64,000 nt of DNA from Halorubrum rutilum (GTDB lineage: Archaea; Halobacteriota; Halobacteria; Halobacteriales; Haloferacaceae): the NCBI RefSeq assembly GCF_024494565.1, contig NZ_JANHDN010000001.1, positions 62,001 to 126,000 of the forward strand, given 5' to 3'. Of this stretch, positions 25,301 to 33,537 are shown one piece after another (the first letter of the stretch is position 1; every line of letters starts with the position of its first letter). The notes beneath the pieces were generated by a model. That model did not search any database. It saw only the letters and a program-made list of their open reading frames with translations, and was not told the origin of the DNA. A program made the position numbers and the translations under genes.

Positions 25301-26081
25301 TGATGTCCATGTCCTCGAACTCCTCGTCCTCGATGGCGATGGAGACGCCGTCCATGTAGAGGTCGAAGATGGCGGACTTCTCGTTGCCCTGTTCGACCTG
25401 TTCGATGTGGAGGACGCCGACGCAGGTGACGTGGTCGCCGGGGCTCACCTTCCCGGTGATGTCGTCGACGATGTCGACGTCGAGCGACTGGGGCGTCTCA
25501 CCGCCCCGGAGCCCCTCGGGTGACTCTTGGATGCGGAGCTTCTGGGAGTCGATGAACTCCGACTGGTCGAAGTTGACGCGGAAGGGGCCCTGTCGCTCGC
25601 AGCCCTGACACTCGTGGGGCTCCTGGAAGCCGCCGTCGCTCTGCGGGATGTACGTCATCGTGCCGCAGCGCTGGCACTCGAAGGCGGCCTCGGTCACCTT
25701 CGGGCGCACGTCGGTCGCCTTGCGGACGATCCCCTTCACGGAGACGAGCTTGCCGATGTGGTCGTCGTGGACGCGGATGCCGCGGATGTCGATGCTCTCG
25801 GGGAGGTTCTCGATCCGGACGTGCGCGCGGCCGAGGCTGACGTCGGCGGGGAGGTCGTAGAGCCGCAGCGCCTCCTCGGCGTACTCGCGCATCTGGTCCG
25901 GCTTCGTGCGGAAGTCCTCGGCGAGGTCGCGGTCGAACTGGAACAGATCGTCGTAGTCGACGTACAGGGAGCGCTGTTCGTTGGGGTACTTCTGTGCGAG
26001 GGTGCCGATCTCCTCGCGGTAGTAGTTGCGGTAGAACTGAATGAACCGCTCCGTGAGGTCCTGATTCCCGGCCTGAGCCAT
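22395..26081 (-). CDS. mcm: replicative helicase MCM, with in-frame intein
   Basis: This 1228-residue ORF encodes MCM, the hexameric helicase that unwinds DNA at the archaeal fork. The N-terminal domain has the C4 zinc site (CQRCGTMTY and CQGCERQG, about 135-170). The AAA+ core holds Walker A GDPGTGK, interrupted after Lys333 by a 528-residue intein, then Walker B LADKGIAAVDELDKMD, and the arginine finger PALISRFDLIFTV. A winged helix ends the protein. Removing the intein gives 700 residues, the usual haloarchaeal length. ATG 26081 (MAQAGNQDLTERF) is the start. Splicing is essential for activity because the intein breaks the P-loop. Confidence 0.97.
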   Translation of the reverse strand: MAQAGNQDLTERFIQFYRNYYREEIGTLAQKYPNEQRSLYVDYDDLFQFDRDLAEDFRTKPDQMREYAEEALRLYDLPADVSLGRAHVRIENLPESIDIRGIRVHDDHIGKLVSVKGIVRKATDVRPKVTEAAFECQRCGTMTYIPQSDGGFQEPHECQGCERQGPFRVNFDQSEFIDSQKLRIQESPEGLRGGETPQSLDVDIVDDITGKVSPGDHVTCVGVLHIEQVEQGNEKSAIFDLYMDGVSIAIEDEEFEDMDITEADKREIIELSNRDDIYEAMVGSIAPAIYGYEEEKLAMILQLFSGVTKHLPDGSRIRGDLHMLLIGDPGTGKCQKYDTKVTLADGTERAIGEIVESNLEDPMEVDDGVYESIDIDLQTVTEAGEIETGTATKVWKREAPDRMCQITMASGREVEVTPSHPLFRQLDRGLSPQRADQLAEGDLIAVPGNIDADWDDSLDVSFQRVETYNANSFTPPSQIDPVLARLLGYIIAEGHTHMSESSAATAITNVDEEILTDVEHCFRKLGVRWSRRNKQGHETAEIVSCSSLEFVRFLRELEPAILKNSEDQLVPGCLKRASPENKKAFLQAYVDSEGTVSPKEREITVSSMSRELLTGVQTLLLAFGIQSHLRKRHNDSYRLRISGRDFVKYVDKIGFVTDRKVTASKAFDDVPENTNTDVIPGLSDDLRRIREALALSQFDIGLPRPTYQHYERDDRNPSRSSLRTVVDTFETRLDWLREKRDELLDGNWQAVETLREELNISQKTLSDGMDVSQTAISYYERNGVAPDGGQTAAAKGVILDRLDEALSVGPDVAELDRLCSNDIHWDRIESIESVEPDYEWVYDLEVADTHTYLGNGVVSHNSQMISYVENIAPRSVYTSGKGSSAAGLTAAAVRDDFGDGQQWSLEAGALVLADKGIAAVDELDKMDSSDRSAMHEGLEQQKISVSKAGINATLKARCSLLGAANPKYGRFDQYEPIGEQIDLEPALISRFDLIFTVTDSPDPEHDSRLAKHIIKTNYAGELNTQREELASSEFTSDQVAEVTQEVAPEIDAELLRKYIAHAKRSCYPTMTEEAKELIEEFYVDLRSKGADEDAPVPVTARKLEAMVRLAEASARLRLSDTVEREDADRATDIVESCLKDIGVDPETGQFDADVVETGTSKSQRDRIKNIKGLIADIEEEYQEGAPVDEVLDRAGEIGMDPGKAEQEIEKLRTRGEVYEPKQGHLRTT
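23499..25082 (-). mobile_element. MCM intein with LAGLIDADG endonuclease and two HTH modules
   Basis: The intein spans residues 334-861 of the MCM ORF, between the P-loop Lys and Ser. It has Cys1 (CQKYDTKVTLADGTERA), block B EVTPSHPLF, two LAGLIDADG-like motifs (LLGYIIAEGH and FLQAYVDSEGTV), block F WVYDLEVADTHTY and block G VVSHN, with Ser as the +1 residue. Between endonuclease and splicing blocks lie two Cro/C1-like helix-turn-helix units (ALALSQFDIGLPRPTYQHYE and LNISQKTLSDGMDVSQTAIS). Codon use is far more AT-rich than the exteins, a sign of lateral transfer. Endonuclease motifs keep their acidic residues, so homing may still work. Confidence 0.95.
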
Positions 26082-26193
26082 TACGAAACCCCTTCGTCGG
26101 CATCACGTATGAACCTCATGCTCGGGGCGGAGGTGGATCTCGGCACTCTTGTCAGACCGGAAATCCGGTTCCGTTCGGTCCGGACCGGCCCCG

Positions 26194-26556
26194 CTACGCC
26201 TTCGTCACGAACGTCGCGTCGGCGGAGGTACGGCCGTCGTTGAACGAGAGCACCTTCGCGCGGATCACGTCGCCTTTCCCCACGTCGCCGGGAATGTCCT
26301 CGGTGAAGAGGACGAACCCCTCGACCTTACCGACGGCGACCTCCTCGCCGGAGTGGTGGTCGGTGAGCTCGGTGACGCCGAACTCGTACGTCTCGCCGAT
26401 CTCGACCGGCGGGTCGCGCTCCTGGGCCGCGTCGTGGGCACGCTTCGACTCCTTCGCCTCCCCGGACGGACCGCGCAGGCGACTGACGAGTGTTAACAGG
26501 ACGAGCAGGGCGATCACGGCCACGGCCCCCAAGACGATAGGATCTGACGGTATCAT
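26194..26556 (-). CDS. membrane-anchored TRAM-domain protein
   Basis: This 120-residue protein starts MIPSDPIVLGAVAVIALLVLLTLVSRLRG, a single N-terminal membrane anchor, and continues through a charged linker (30-60) to a TRAM domain (PVEIGETYEFGVTELTDHHSGEEVAVGKVEGFVLFTEDIPGD to VIRAKVLSFNDGRTSADATFV). TRAM is an OB-type RNA-binding fold; archaeal TRAM proteins can act as RNA chaperones. Start at ATG 26556 is preferred to the ATG at 26580. A membrane-tethered RNA-binding protein is unusual. It lies 113 bases upstream of mcm on the same strand. Confidence 0.85.
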   Translation of the reverse strand: MIPSDPIVLGAVAVIALLVLLTLVSRLRGPSGEAKESKRAHDAAQERDPPVEIGETYEFGVTELTDHHSGEEVAVGKVEGFVLFTEDIPGDVGKGDVIRAKVLSFNDGRTSADATFVTKA

Positions 26557-26746
26557 ACCGGTCGGTCGATCCCCGGTCACCTAAACGCTCGGGGTCGGCG
26601 GCGCGGTTCGGGCCCGCCGGACGCCAGATTCCGCCCCGACCGCTTTCGCCGCCCACATGAGAAACGCCTTTGGGCTGGAGCCCCCGGTTCGACGTGATGC
26701 GAACGACTCTCGGTCGCCGTCCGGTCGCCCGCGGGCGTGGTGCGGC

Positions 26747-29089
26747 GTGAAGGTCGCGGACGCGGTGCCGGAGTTCGCCGACGCCTTCGGGTTCGAGGAG
26801 TTCAACCGGATGCAACGCGAGGCGCTGCCGGGGATCTTGGAGACCGACCACAACGTGGTCGCGTCGGCGCCGACGGCGTCCGGCAAGACCGCGCTCGCCG
26901 AGCTCGCGATCTGCAGGACGCTCTCGGCGGGCGGCACCGCCCTCTTCGTCGCCCCGCTCCGCGCGCTCACCAACGAGAAGGAGAGCGAGTGGGAGCGGTT
27001 CGAGGAGTTGGGGTACTCGGTGTACGTCGTCTCCGGCGAGCGCGACCTCAACCCCCGCCGCGCCGAGCGCGCGGACGTGCTCGTGACCACCCCCGAGAAG
27101 GCCGACAGCGCGACCCGCAAACACGACTCCGCGCGCTACTCCTTCATCACCGACGTCGACTGCGTCGTCATCGACGAGGTCCACCTGCTCGACTCCGAGA
27201 AGCGCGGCGCGGTGCTCGAAGTCACCGTCTCGCGGCTCCGCCGCCTGCAGGACCCGCGCGTGGTCGCGCTCTCGGCGACGATGCCGAACGTCGCGGACGT
27301 CGCCGAGTGGCTCAACGCGCCCGCGGAGACGACGTACGCCTTCGGCGACGAGTACCGCCCGGTCGACCTGGAGACGGGCGTGAAGACGTACTCGCACGGC
27401 TCGAACGCCTTCGCCGACAAGTACCGGCGGCTCTACCGCGCGCTCGACCTAGCCGAGCCGCACGTGCGCGAGGACGGGCAGGCCTTGGTGTTCGTCTCCT
27501 CGCGACAGGACACGGTGCAGGCGGCCAAGAAGGCGCGCGACGAGATCACCGACCGCGACATCCCGATCGACTCCCGCGACGACTACGACTTCCACAACGA
27601 GGCGAAAGAGCTGACCAACGACGCGCTCCGCCAGTCGGTCACCGACGGCGTCGGCTTCCACCACGCCGGCCTCGGGAAGGACGACCGGGACCGCGTCGAG
27701 GAGTGGTTCAAGCAGGGGAAGATCAAGTTCCTCTTCTCGACCTCCACGCTCGCGTGGGGGGTGAACCTCCCGGCCCGGTGCGTCGTCATCCGCGACACGA
27801 AGTACCACGACCCGCTGGAGGGCGAGACCGACATCTCGCCGCTGGACGTGCTCCAGATGCTCGGTCGCGCCGGCCGCCCGGAGTACGACGACGTGGGGTA
27901 CGGCTGGGTGGTCTGCGACCGCGCGGACGCCGACAAGTACCGGAAACTGCTTCGCGAGGGCAAAGAGATCGAGTCGCGGCTCGCCGCCGACCTCGAATCG
28001 CACCTCAACGCCGAGATCGCGATGGGGACGATCCGCGGGCTGGAGGACGTGATGGCGTGGTTGGAGACCACCTTCTACTACGTCCGCGCGGCGTCGAAGC
28101 CCGACGAGTACGACTTCGCCACCCTCCGCGACCGCGTTCGCGACACCCTCGACTCGCTCGTCGACGACGGCTTCGTCGCGGCCGACGACGACCTCGCGAT
28201 CGAGCCGACGGCGCTGGGCCGACTCGCCTCGAAGTACTACCTGCGGCTGGACACGGCCCGCCGGTTCCGGCGGCTCGCGGACCGGGAGACGCTGACGGTC
28301 GACCGGATCTTGGAGGCCGTCGCGTCGGCCGGCGAGTTCGACTCGGTGTCGGCGCGGTCGGCCGAGTCGGACGCGATCGACCGGATCCTCGACGGCCGCG
28401 ACACCGACCTGGAGGACGGCCACCGCAAGGTGTTCGCCATCCTGCTGGCCGGGATGGCCGACTCGATCCCCTCGGACCTGCGCTCGGACGCGTGGGTGAT
28501 CCGGCAGAACGCGCTCCGCCTGATCGCGGCGCTCGCGGAGTTCCTCGACCGCTTCGCCGGCCCCCGCGCCGCCAACCTCGCGTGCCGCGTCGAGGCGCGC
28601 GTCGAGCACGGCGTCTCGCGAGAGGCGGTCGCGCTCACCGCGATCGACGGCGTCGGTTCCGGGCGCGCCGAGCGGCTCGCGGACGCCGGCCTCACCTCGC
28701 CCGCCGCCGTCGTCGACGCCGGCGCGAGCGTGCTGGAGGACGCCGGCATGAGCGACTCCGTCGCCGAGCGGATCGTCGACGCCGCGCGCGACTGCCCCCG
28801 GATCGACGTCGACTGGGGCGACTTCCCCGACGCGATCGCGGTCGGCGAGAACGAGCTGTGCGAGGTCGCGGTCTCGACCGTCTCCGGGAGCGCGCGCACG
28901 GGGATCCGAGTCACCGTCAACGACGTGGAGATGACGGCGACGACGACGTACCTCGACGGCGAGACGGCGGTCCCGGTCGGCGTCTTCGGTCCCCCCGACG
29001 CCGACGAGCTGGAGTTCGTCGTCGAGGTCGTCTTCCCCGACTTGCCGCTGATGCCGGTCAGGGCGACGCGGACGGTTCGCGTGGAGTAG
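26747..29089 (+). CDS. Hel308-type superfamily 2 DNA helicase
   Basis: The 780-residue enzyme is a Ski2-like 3'-5' helicase of the Hel308 family, thought to act at stalled forks. Motifs: Q-like FNRMQREALPGI, I ASAPTASGKTALAEL, Ia VAPLRALTNEK, II VVIDEVHLLD, III LSATMPN, IV VFVSSRQ, V STLAWGVNLPA and VI QMLGRAGRPEYD. A ratchet/winged-helix part follows, then a helix-hairpin-helix (AIDGVGSGRAERLADAG, about 650) and a C-terminal beta domain (from about 700) that extends it. GTG 26747 (VKVADAVPEF) matches family N-termini; upstream in-frame codons are unsupported. This may be a second, haloarchaea-specific paralogue. Confidence 0.92.
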   Translation: MKVADAVPEFADAFGFEEFNRMQREALPGILETDHNVVASAPTASGKTALAELAICRTLSAGGTALFVAPLRALTNEKESEWERFEELGYSVYVVSGERDLNPRRAERADVLVTTPEKADSATRKHDSARYSFITDVDCVVIDEVHLLDSEKRGAVLEVTVSRLRRLQDPRVVALSATMPNVADVAEWLNAPAETTYAFGDEYRPVDLETGVKTYSHGSNAFADKYRRLYRALDLAEPHVREDGQALVFVSSRQDTVQAAKKARDEITDRDIPIDSRDDYDFHNEAKELTNDALRQSVTDGVGFHHAGLGKDDRDRVEEWFKQGKIKFLFSTSTLAWGVNLPARCVVIRDTKYHDPLEGETDISPLDVLQMLGRAGRPEYDDVGYGWVVCDRADADKYRKLLREGKEIESRLAADLESHLNAEIAMGTIRGLEDVMAWLETTFYYVRAASKPDEYDFATLRDRVRDTLDSLVDDGFVAADDDLAIEPTALGRLASKYYLRLDTARRFRRLADRETLTVDRILEAVASAGEFDSVSARSAESDAIDRILDGRDTDLEDGHRKVFAILLAGMADSIPSDLRSDAWVIRQNALRLIAALAEFLDRFAGPRAANLACRVEARVEHGVSREAVALTAIDGVGSGRAERLADAGLTSPAAVVDAGASVLEDAGMSDSVAERIVDAARDCPRIDVDWGDFPDAIAVGENELCEVAVSTVSGSARTGIRVTVNDVEMTATTTYLDGETAVPVGVFGPPDADELEFVVEVVFPDLPLMPVRATRTVRVE

Positions 29090-29115
29090 GGGCGTCGGTT
29101 TCGGAAAATAGAGAA

Positions 29116-29370
29116 GCGGTGGCGCGCGCCTCCGAGTGGCCGGCAGGCCACGAGGAGCGCCGCGCGAGGGACGCGGTGAGCGCTCGGAGAGCGCGAACCG
29201 CGAGGTTGGGGAGGCCTGAAGCGCGGTGGCTGTGTGGTGCAGGGTGGGATTCAAAAGGGCAGCCGGGAGGCGGGCGCAGGTGATGTAAGCACCGCAGGAA
29301 CGAGCGGAGCGAGTGACGAGGAGCGCAGCGAGCGTGCGCTCGCCTCCCGGCTGGGGCTTTTGAGGTGTTC
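29116..29370 (+). ncRNA. structured repeat element, copy 2 (candidate RNA)
   Basis: Same architecture as copy 1 with changed sequence. Hairpin of domain 1: GTGGCC (29136-29141), loop GGCA, GGCCAC, flanked by GA on both sides and CTCC/GGAG. Domain 2 (29172-29202): CGCGGT with ACCGCG, GA/GA loop, then GCGCTC, GGA, GAGCGC. Domain 3: GGAT with GTTC, CAAAAG (29252-29257) with CTTTTG, a one-pair extension seen on both strands, then stem 29260-29278 with 29335-29353, complementary apart from one G-T wobble. An AAAATA box ends five bases before the start. Confidence 0.65.
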
Positions 29371-29395
29371 ACCGCAGGGGTTCCGATCACGTACG

Positions 29396-29424
29396 ACCGA
29401 GCGGCTGGGGCTTTGGCGGTGTTC
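29396..29424 (+). repeat. partial repeat of the element's 3' end
   Basis: The unit CCGAGCGGCTGGGG then CTTTGGCGGTGTTC repeats the right flank of the preceding element's main stem and its 3' terminus, 50 bases further on, without the left partner. Only degenerate positions differ. The rest of the gap to 29593 holds nothing I can name. Confidence 0.55.
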
Positions 29425-29593
29425 ATAGTCGATCCGCTGTCGGTCACCCGGAAGCGGTCGACCGGAGCTCCGGCCCCATTCACCGCGCTAGCAACGAGAG
29501 ATACCCCATATCGATCACTCGCGACACCCGCTCTATATCCCTCATAAATCCCCGCAACGACCGCTTTTCACCCATACCGCGGCCACCCGTCGT

Positions 29594-30358
29594 ATGCCAG
29601 AACGACTCCGCGTGTTCGCCGGCGACTGCCGAGTGACCGAGCGCGGCGACCGCTCCCGGACGCACCGGGGGCGCGTCGTCGTCCTGATCAAGCCCGACGA
29701 CACCACCCTCGTCCACGACGCCGACGGCTACCAGCCGGTCGCGTGGCTCACCCGGCCCGACTCGGTCGTCGTCGAGCGCGACGGCGACGGCTTCTCCGTC
29801 ACCGCCCGCGACGGCACCCGGCGGCTGCGGGTCGTCGCCGAGGAGGCGACCGCCGCCCGCGCGCTGCCGGTCACGGAGGCCGGGATCCCGGTCGGTACCT
29901 GCCCCGAAGACGGCGGGCCGCTCGTGCGGTCGCGCGGCGACGTGGTCTGTCTCGACTGCGAGGAGCGGTGGGGGCTCCCGGCCGGCGCGAGCGTCACCGA
30001 CGGGGTCTGTGACGACTGCGGCCTGCCGAAGATCCGGGTCGAGCGCGGCGAGCCGTTCCACCTCTGTCTCGATCCCGCCTGCGACCCGATGGAAGAGGCC
30101 GTCAGCGACCGGTTCGACCGCGTCTGGGACTGCCCCGACTGCGGCGGCGAACTGCTCGTGAAGTCGGCGCCAGGCCGCGTCTACCTCGGCTGCGAGAACC
30201 ACCCCGACTGCGAGACGACGTTCTCGATCCCCTCCGGCGTCGTCGTCGACGAGTGCGACTGCGGGCTCGCGGTATTCGAGACGGCGACCGGTCGCGACTG
30301 CCTCGACGGGACCTGCGAGCGCGGGGGACGCGCGGCGGGCGAGACGGCGGGGGAGTGA
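29594..30358 (+). CDS. NucS N-terminal-like domain with topoisomerase-type zinc ribbons
   Basis: The 254-residue protein has an N-terminal beta domain (ERLRVFAGDCRVTERGDRSRTHRGRVVVLIKPDDTTLVHDADGYQPVAWL, about 3-80) like the DNA-binding half of the NucS/EndoMS mismatch endonuclease. Four zinc ribbons follow, with CPEDGG..CLDC, CDDCGLPKIR.., CPDCGGELLVK..C and CDCGLAVFE, the last ones in topoisomerase I C-terminal style (YLGCENHPDC). The RecB-like nuclease half of NucS is missing, so cleavage is not expected. It probably binds branched or single-stranded DNA. ATG 29594 follows CATACCGCGG; a leaderless start is likely. Confidence 0.82.
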   Translation: MPERLRVFAGDCRVTERGDRSRTHRGRVVVLIKPDDTTLVHDADGYQPVAWLTRPDSVVVERDGDGFSVTARDGTRRLRVVAEEATAARALPVTEAGIPVGTCPEDGGPLVRSRGDVVCLDCEERWGLPAGASVTDGVCDDCGLPKIRVERGEPFHLCLDPACDPMEEAVSDRFDRVWDCPDCGGELLVKSAPGRVYLGCENHPDCETTFSIPSGVVVDECDCGLAVFETATGRDCLDGTCERGGRAAGETAGE

Positions 30359-30380
30359 TCCGAAACGCGGTCGAAGCCGC

Positions 30381-31367
30381 CTACTCCGCCAGCTGCTCGC
30401 GTCCCGGCGCGATGAGCCGGTCGAGGTACTCCGCGAGCGCGCCCTTCGCGTCGGCGGGGTGGAGCTCGCCGGACTCCAGGTCGGCCTCGAGGGCGTCGTA
30501 CCCGTCGTACTCCAGGTCGCCGCCGTACTCCGCCGGCCGCTCGACGCGGACGGTCTCGAACCGCGGGAAGACGTGGTACTCGAACACCTGGAGGACGGGG
30601 TTCTCGCGCTCGACGCCGTCGTCGGTCGGCTCGGGGTCGGCGGTCGGCGGGCAGTACGCGTCGTTCACCTTCGACTCGATGTCGTCGCGGGAGTCCTCCA
30701 TCGAGATCGTGACGCCCGCGCTGGAGGACATCTTCCCGCGGCCGGTGCCCAGGTCGGCGATGAGCGGGGTGTGGAGGCTCGTCGGCGGCTCGCGGTCGAT
30801 GCTCGGGAGCACGTCGCGCGCGAGCATGTGGACTTTCCGCTGCTCCATCCCGCCGACCGCGAGGTCGACGCCGAGGTACGGGATATCGAGCGCCTGCATC
30901 AGCGGGTACACCGCCTGCGACACCTTCACCGAGTCGCCGGAGGTGATCTCGGCCATCGCGCGCTCGGCCCGCGCGAGCGTCGTCTCCAGTTCGAGGGCGT
31001 GGAGGTCGAGGGTGTAGTCGTCGTCGAGCTGGAAGTCCGAGCCGAGCACGAACTGCGTGTTCGACTCGTCGAGCCCGTACGCGATGAACTGGTCGCGCAT
31101 GCGCTCGGCGGTGTGGCGGATCTCCTCGAACGACCCCTTGTCGTTGAGGTAGGCGTGCACGTCGGCGAGCAGCACCGTCACCTCGAACCCGGCCTCTTGG
31201 AGGTCGATGAGCTTGTTCGCGGTGAGCATGTGCCCGATGTGGAGGACCCCCGAGGGCTCGTAGCCGACGTACGCCCGCTTCCCGTCGGGGTCGTCGGCCA
31301 GCGCCTCGATCTCCTCTTCGGTGACCACCTCGGCCGCGTTCCGGGTGATCCGCTCGTAAGCGTCCAT
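30381..31367 (-). CDS. tyrS: tyrosyl-tRNA synthetase
   Basis: This 328-residue class I synthetase charges tRNA-Tyr. The HIGH motif appears as GVLHIGHM (about residues 41-48) and the second motif as KMSSS in GRGKMSSSAGVTISMED. Tyrosine-pocket residues lie in VGYEPSG and QAVYPLMQALDIPYLGVDLAVGG. Length matches archaeal TyrS, which lacks the bacterial S4 domain. Start at ATG 31367 (MDAYERITRNA) matches family N-termini; an in-frame ATG nine codons upstream is an alternative. Confidence 0.96.
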   Translation of the reverse strand: MDAYERITRNAAEVVTEEEIEALADDPDGKRAYVGYEPSGVLHIGHMLTANKLIDLQEAGFEVTVLLADVHAYLNDKGSFEEIRHTAERMRDQFIAYGLDESNTQFVLGSDFQLDDDYTLDLHALELETTLARAERAMAEITSGDSVKVSQAVYPLMQALDIPYLGVDLAVGGMEQRKVHMLARDVLPSIDREPPTSLHTPLIADLGTGRGKMSSSAGVTISMEDSRDDIESKVNDAYCPPTADPEPTDDGVERENPVLQVFEYHVFPRFETVRVERPAEYGGDLEYDGYDALEADLESGELHPADAKGALAEYLDRLIAPGREQLAE

Positions 31368-31461
31368 ACTCCCGATTGTGCGGTTGTCGGACATATGACT
31401 TCTGGAAGCGTGCGGGCGGGTGGCGAGGGCGATTCCGCCCGGCTGGGTCGCCAGCCGACCG

Positions 31462-33513
31462 CTATTCCTCGGTCTCGGGCAGCGTCCGCCCCGCCCGGTG
31501 CTCCGAGATGATCCGGTCGAGGTGCTCCTGCTTCTCCGCCTTCCGCCGCCGCTCCGCCCGCGTCTCCCAGTCGTCGATCGCGGCCTCCAGCTCCGCCTCG
31601 CCCGCGACCGCCAGCTCGTCGACCTCGCGGACGGGGACCGCGTCGGCCGGGACGACCGGCACGTCGTGGTCGAAGAGGACCCGGTCGGCGACGTCCGAGA
31701 GGTTCCCGTCGCGGATCACCGCCCGCGGATCGGTCTCGGCCAGCCGCTCGGCGGTCCGGCGGCCGGCCCCGGAGGCGTCCCGGAGGTAGACCACGTCGCC
31801 GGCGACGAGCCCGTACGCCTCGTCGGCGGCCGCTAACGCGTCGAGCGTGAACTGCTCGACCGCCTTCACGCTGACGAGCCCCCGGTCCGCGGCCACGTCG
31901 TCGAAGTTGGAGTGGTCGAGCCGCCACAGCTCCTTCAGCGTCTCCACCTTGGTCTCCAGCTCCGCGACGGTCTCGCGCGCCTCGTCGCGCTCGCGCTCCA
32001 GCCGGTCGGTCTCGCGTTCGAGCCGGGAGACGGCGCGGCGGGAGCGCGCCTCGATGCGCTCCTCGCGCTTCGCCTCCTCCAGCTCCCCCTCCAGCTCTTC
32101 GATCCGCTCGTCGCGCTCGGCGAGGTCCGCTTCCAGCGACTCCGCGTGCGACTCCAGCCGCTCGACCCGCTCGCGGAGCCGGCGGATCGTCTCCTCCTCC
32201 TCTGTGCGCTCGGGCTCGGTGGGGTCCGTCTCGTCCGCGTCGGCGTCGCCGCTTCCGTCGCTGCTCCCGTCGTCCTCGCTGAGGTCGGCGATGACCGACT
32301 CCACCGAGGCGTCGCCGGCGACGACACCCGCGATCACCGCCCCGCGGTCGAGCCGAGGCGGGGTCTTCGCCGCGACCCGCTCGAACTGGTCCTCGTGGTC
32401 GTCGTAGGCGTACAGCGCCGCCGCCAGCGCGTCGCGCTCGTGGTCGTTGTCGTAGCTCGCCTCGCGGGTCCGGTGGAGCTTCTCGTCGACGGGGAGGTCC
32501 GTGGTCGGTCGCCACCCGGCGGCGTCGAACGACCGCCGGAACTTCTCGACGGTCTCCGGCATCGGCTCCACGTCGGCGGCGACGATGATCGGGCGGCCCT
32601 GCTCGATGATCCACTCGGTCACGTCGGCGGTGTCGGCGGTCCGCGAGGAGTACAGGGCGTGAACGGTGCCGTCGAGTCCGACGACGGCCGCCGCGGTGGT
32701 CGTCCCCGGATCGATCCCGACGATCACCCGGTCGCGGCGCTGCACGAGCGGCTCGTACTCGATCCCGTCGCGGCGCTCGCGCTCGACCTCGACGCGGACG
32801 TCGCCGGCCCGCGAGTTCGACACCGGAATCTCCTCGGGGCGCGCCTCGACCGTGAACGTCGCGTTCGCGTAGCCGCCGTACTTCTCGGTCACGTCGCGTT
32901 CGAAGTCGAGGTTCGCCGCCTTCAGCTCCGACTGGACCTGCCGGGTCCGCTTCCGGACGTTACCGTGGATCCGTCGCGTGTAGCGGTCCTGGCTCCAGCC
33001 GCCCTTCCCGGTCGAGCGGCCGCGCGACACCTTCACCGTCGTCTCGTCGGTGAACGCGGTCACCTCGTGGCCGACGTTGGCCGCGGCCAGCCGGGCCGAC
33101 GCCTCCGCCTCCTTCATCGGCTTCTTGCCGTACGGGATCCCGTGGCGGGAGGCGACCCGCGAGAGCGGCTCCGGGCGCTCCGCGCCGGTCACCTGCACGA
33201 GCCGGGTGCCGTCGGGCAGCGACCGGAGGAACCCCACGAGTTCGCCCTTGTCCGCCGCCAGCTCGTAGGCGTTGTCGGTGGCGACGTAGAGGGGTTCGCG
33301 GTCGTCGATCAGCCGGCAGAGCTTCCGGAACGACACCACGTCGCGGGTCACCCGCGCCATCGGTCCGTCGGCGTCGGGCGCGTCCGGGTCGTCCTCGTCG
33401 ACAGGGTCCAGGATGACGAGGGCGTAGGAGGGGTCGTCGCCGCGGACGTCGCCGCTGTGCACGTCGACGCCGAACACCGGCCGGTCGCGGGCGCGGATGG
33501 TCCGGGCTGTCAC
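31462..33513 (-). CDS. DUF460-type RNase H-fold/coiled-coil protein
   Basis: The 683-residue protein has an N-terminal domain of unknown fold (1-230, with VFGVDVHSGDVRGDDPSYALVI), a YqgF/RuvC-like RNase H domain (VIVGIDPGTTTAAAVVGLDGTVHALYSSR near 255-285; DNDHERDALAAALYAY near 360) with plausible acidic metal ligands, an acidic linker, a long coiled coil (about 425-525) and a C-terminal domain. Archaeal DUF460 proteins are predicted nucleic-acid enzymes of unproven role. GTG 33513 is preferred: TATATA at 33538-33543 lies 27 bases before it, while the upstream ATG at 33549 falls on the promoter. Confidence 0.87.
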   Translation of the reverse strand: MTARTIRARDRPVFGVDVHSGDVRGDDPSYALVILDPVDEDDPDAPDADGPMARVTRDVVSFRKLCRLIDDREPLYVATDNAYELAADKGELVGFLRSLPDGTRLVQVTGAERPEPLSRVASRHGIPYGKKPMKEAEASARLAAANVGHEVTAFTDETTVKVSRGRSTGKGGWSQDRYTRRIHGNVRKRTRQVQSELKAANLDFERDVTEKYGGYANATFTVEARPEEIPVSNSRAGDVRVEVERERRDGIEYEPLVQRRDRVIVGIDPGTTTAAAVVGLDGTVHALYSSRTADTADVTEWIIEQGRPIIVAADVEPMPETVEKFRRSFDAAGWRPTTDLPVDEKLHRTREASYDNDHERDALAAALYAYDDHEDQFERVAAKTPPRLDRGAVIAGVVAGDASVESVIADLSEDDGSSDGSGDADADETDPTEPERTEEEETIRRLRERVERLESHAESLEADLAERDERIEELEGELEEAKREERIEARSRRAVSRLERETDRLERERDEARETVAELETKVETLKELWRLDHSNFDDVAADRGLVSVKAVEQFTLDALAAADEAYGLVAGDVVYLRDASGAGRRTAERLAETDPRAVIRDGNLSDVADRVLFDHDVPVVPADAVPVREVDELAVAGEAELEAAIDDWETRAERRRKAEKQEHLDRIISEHRAGRTLPETEE

Positions 33514-33537
33514 GGGTTCACGTATGCCGTTCGCGCC

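Noticed and set aside
29058..29483. Minus-strand ORFs over the repeat elements (with CPFES and HARCAP words) as a protein family
   Set aside because: Similar words appear in all copies, but frames shift between copies through indels not divisible by three, while stems are kept. The likeness comes from the conserved RNA or DNA element.
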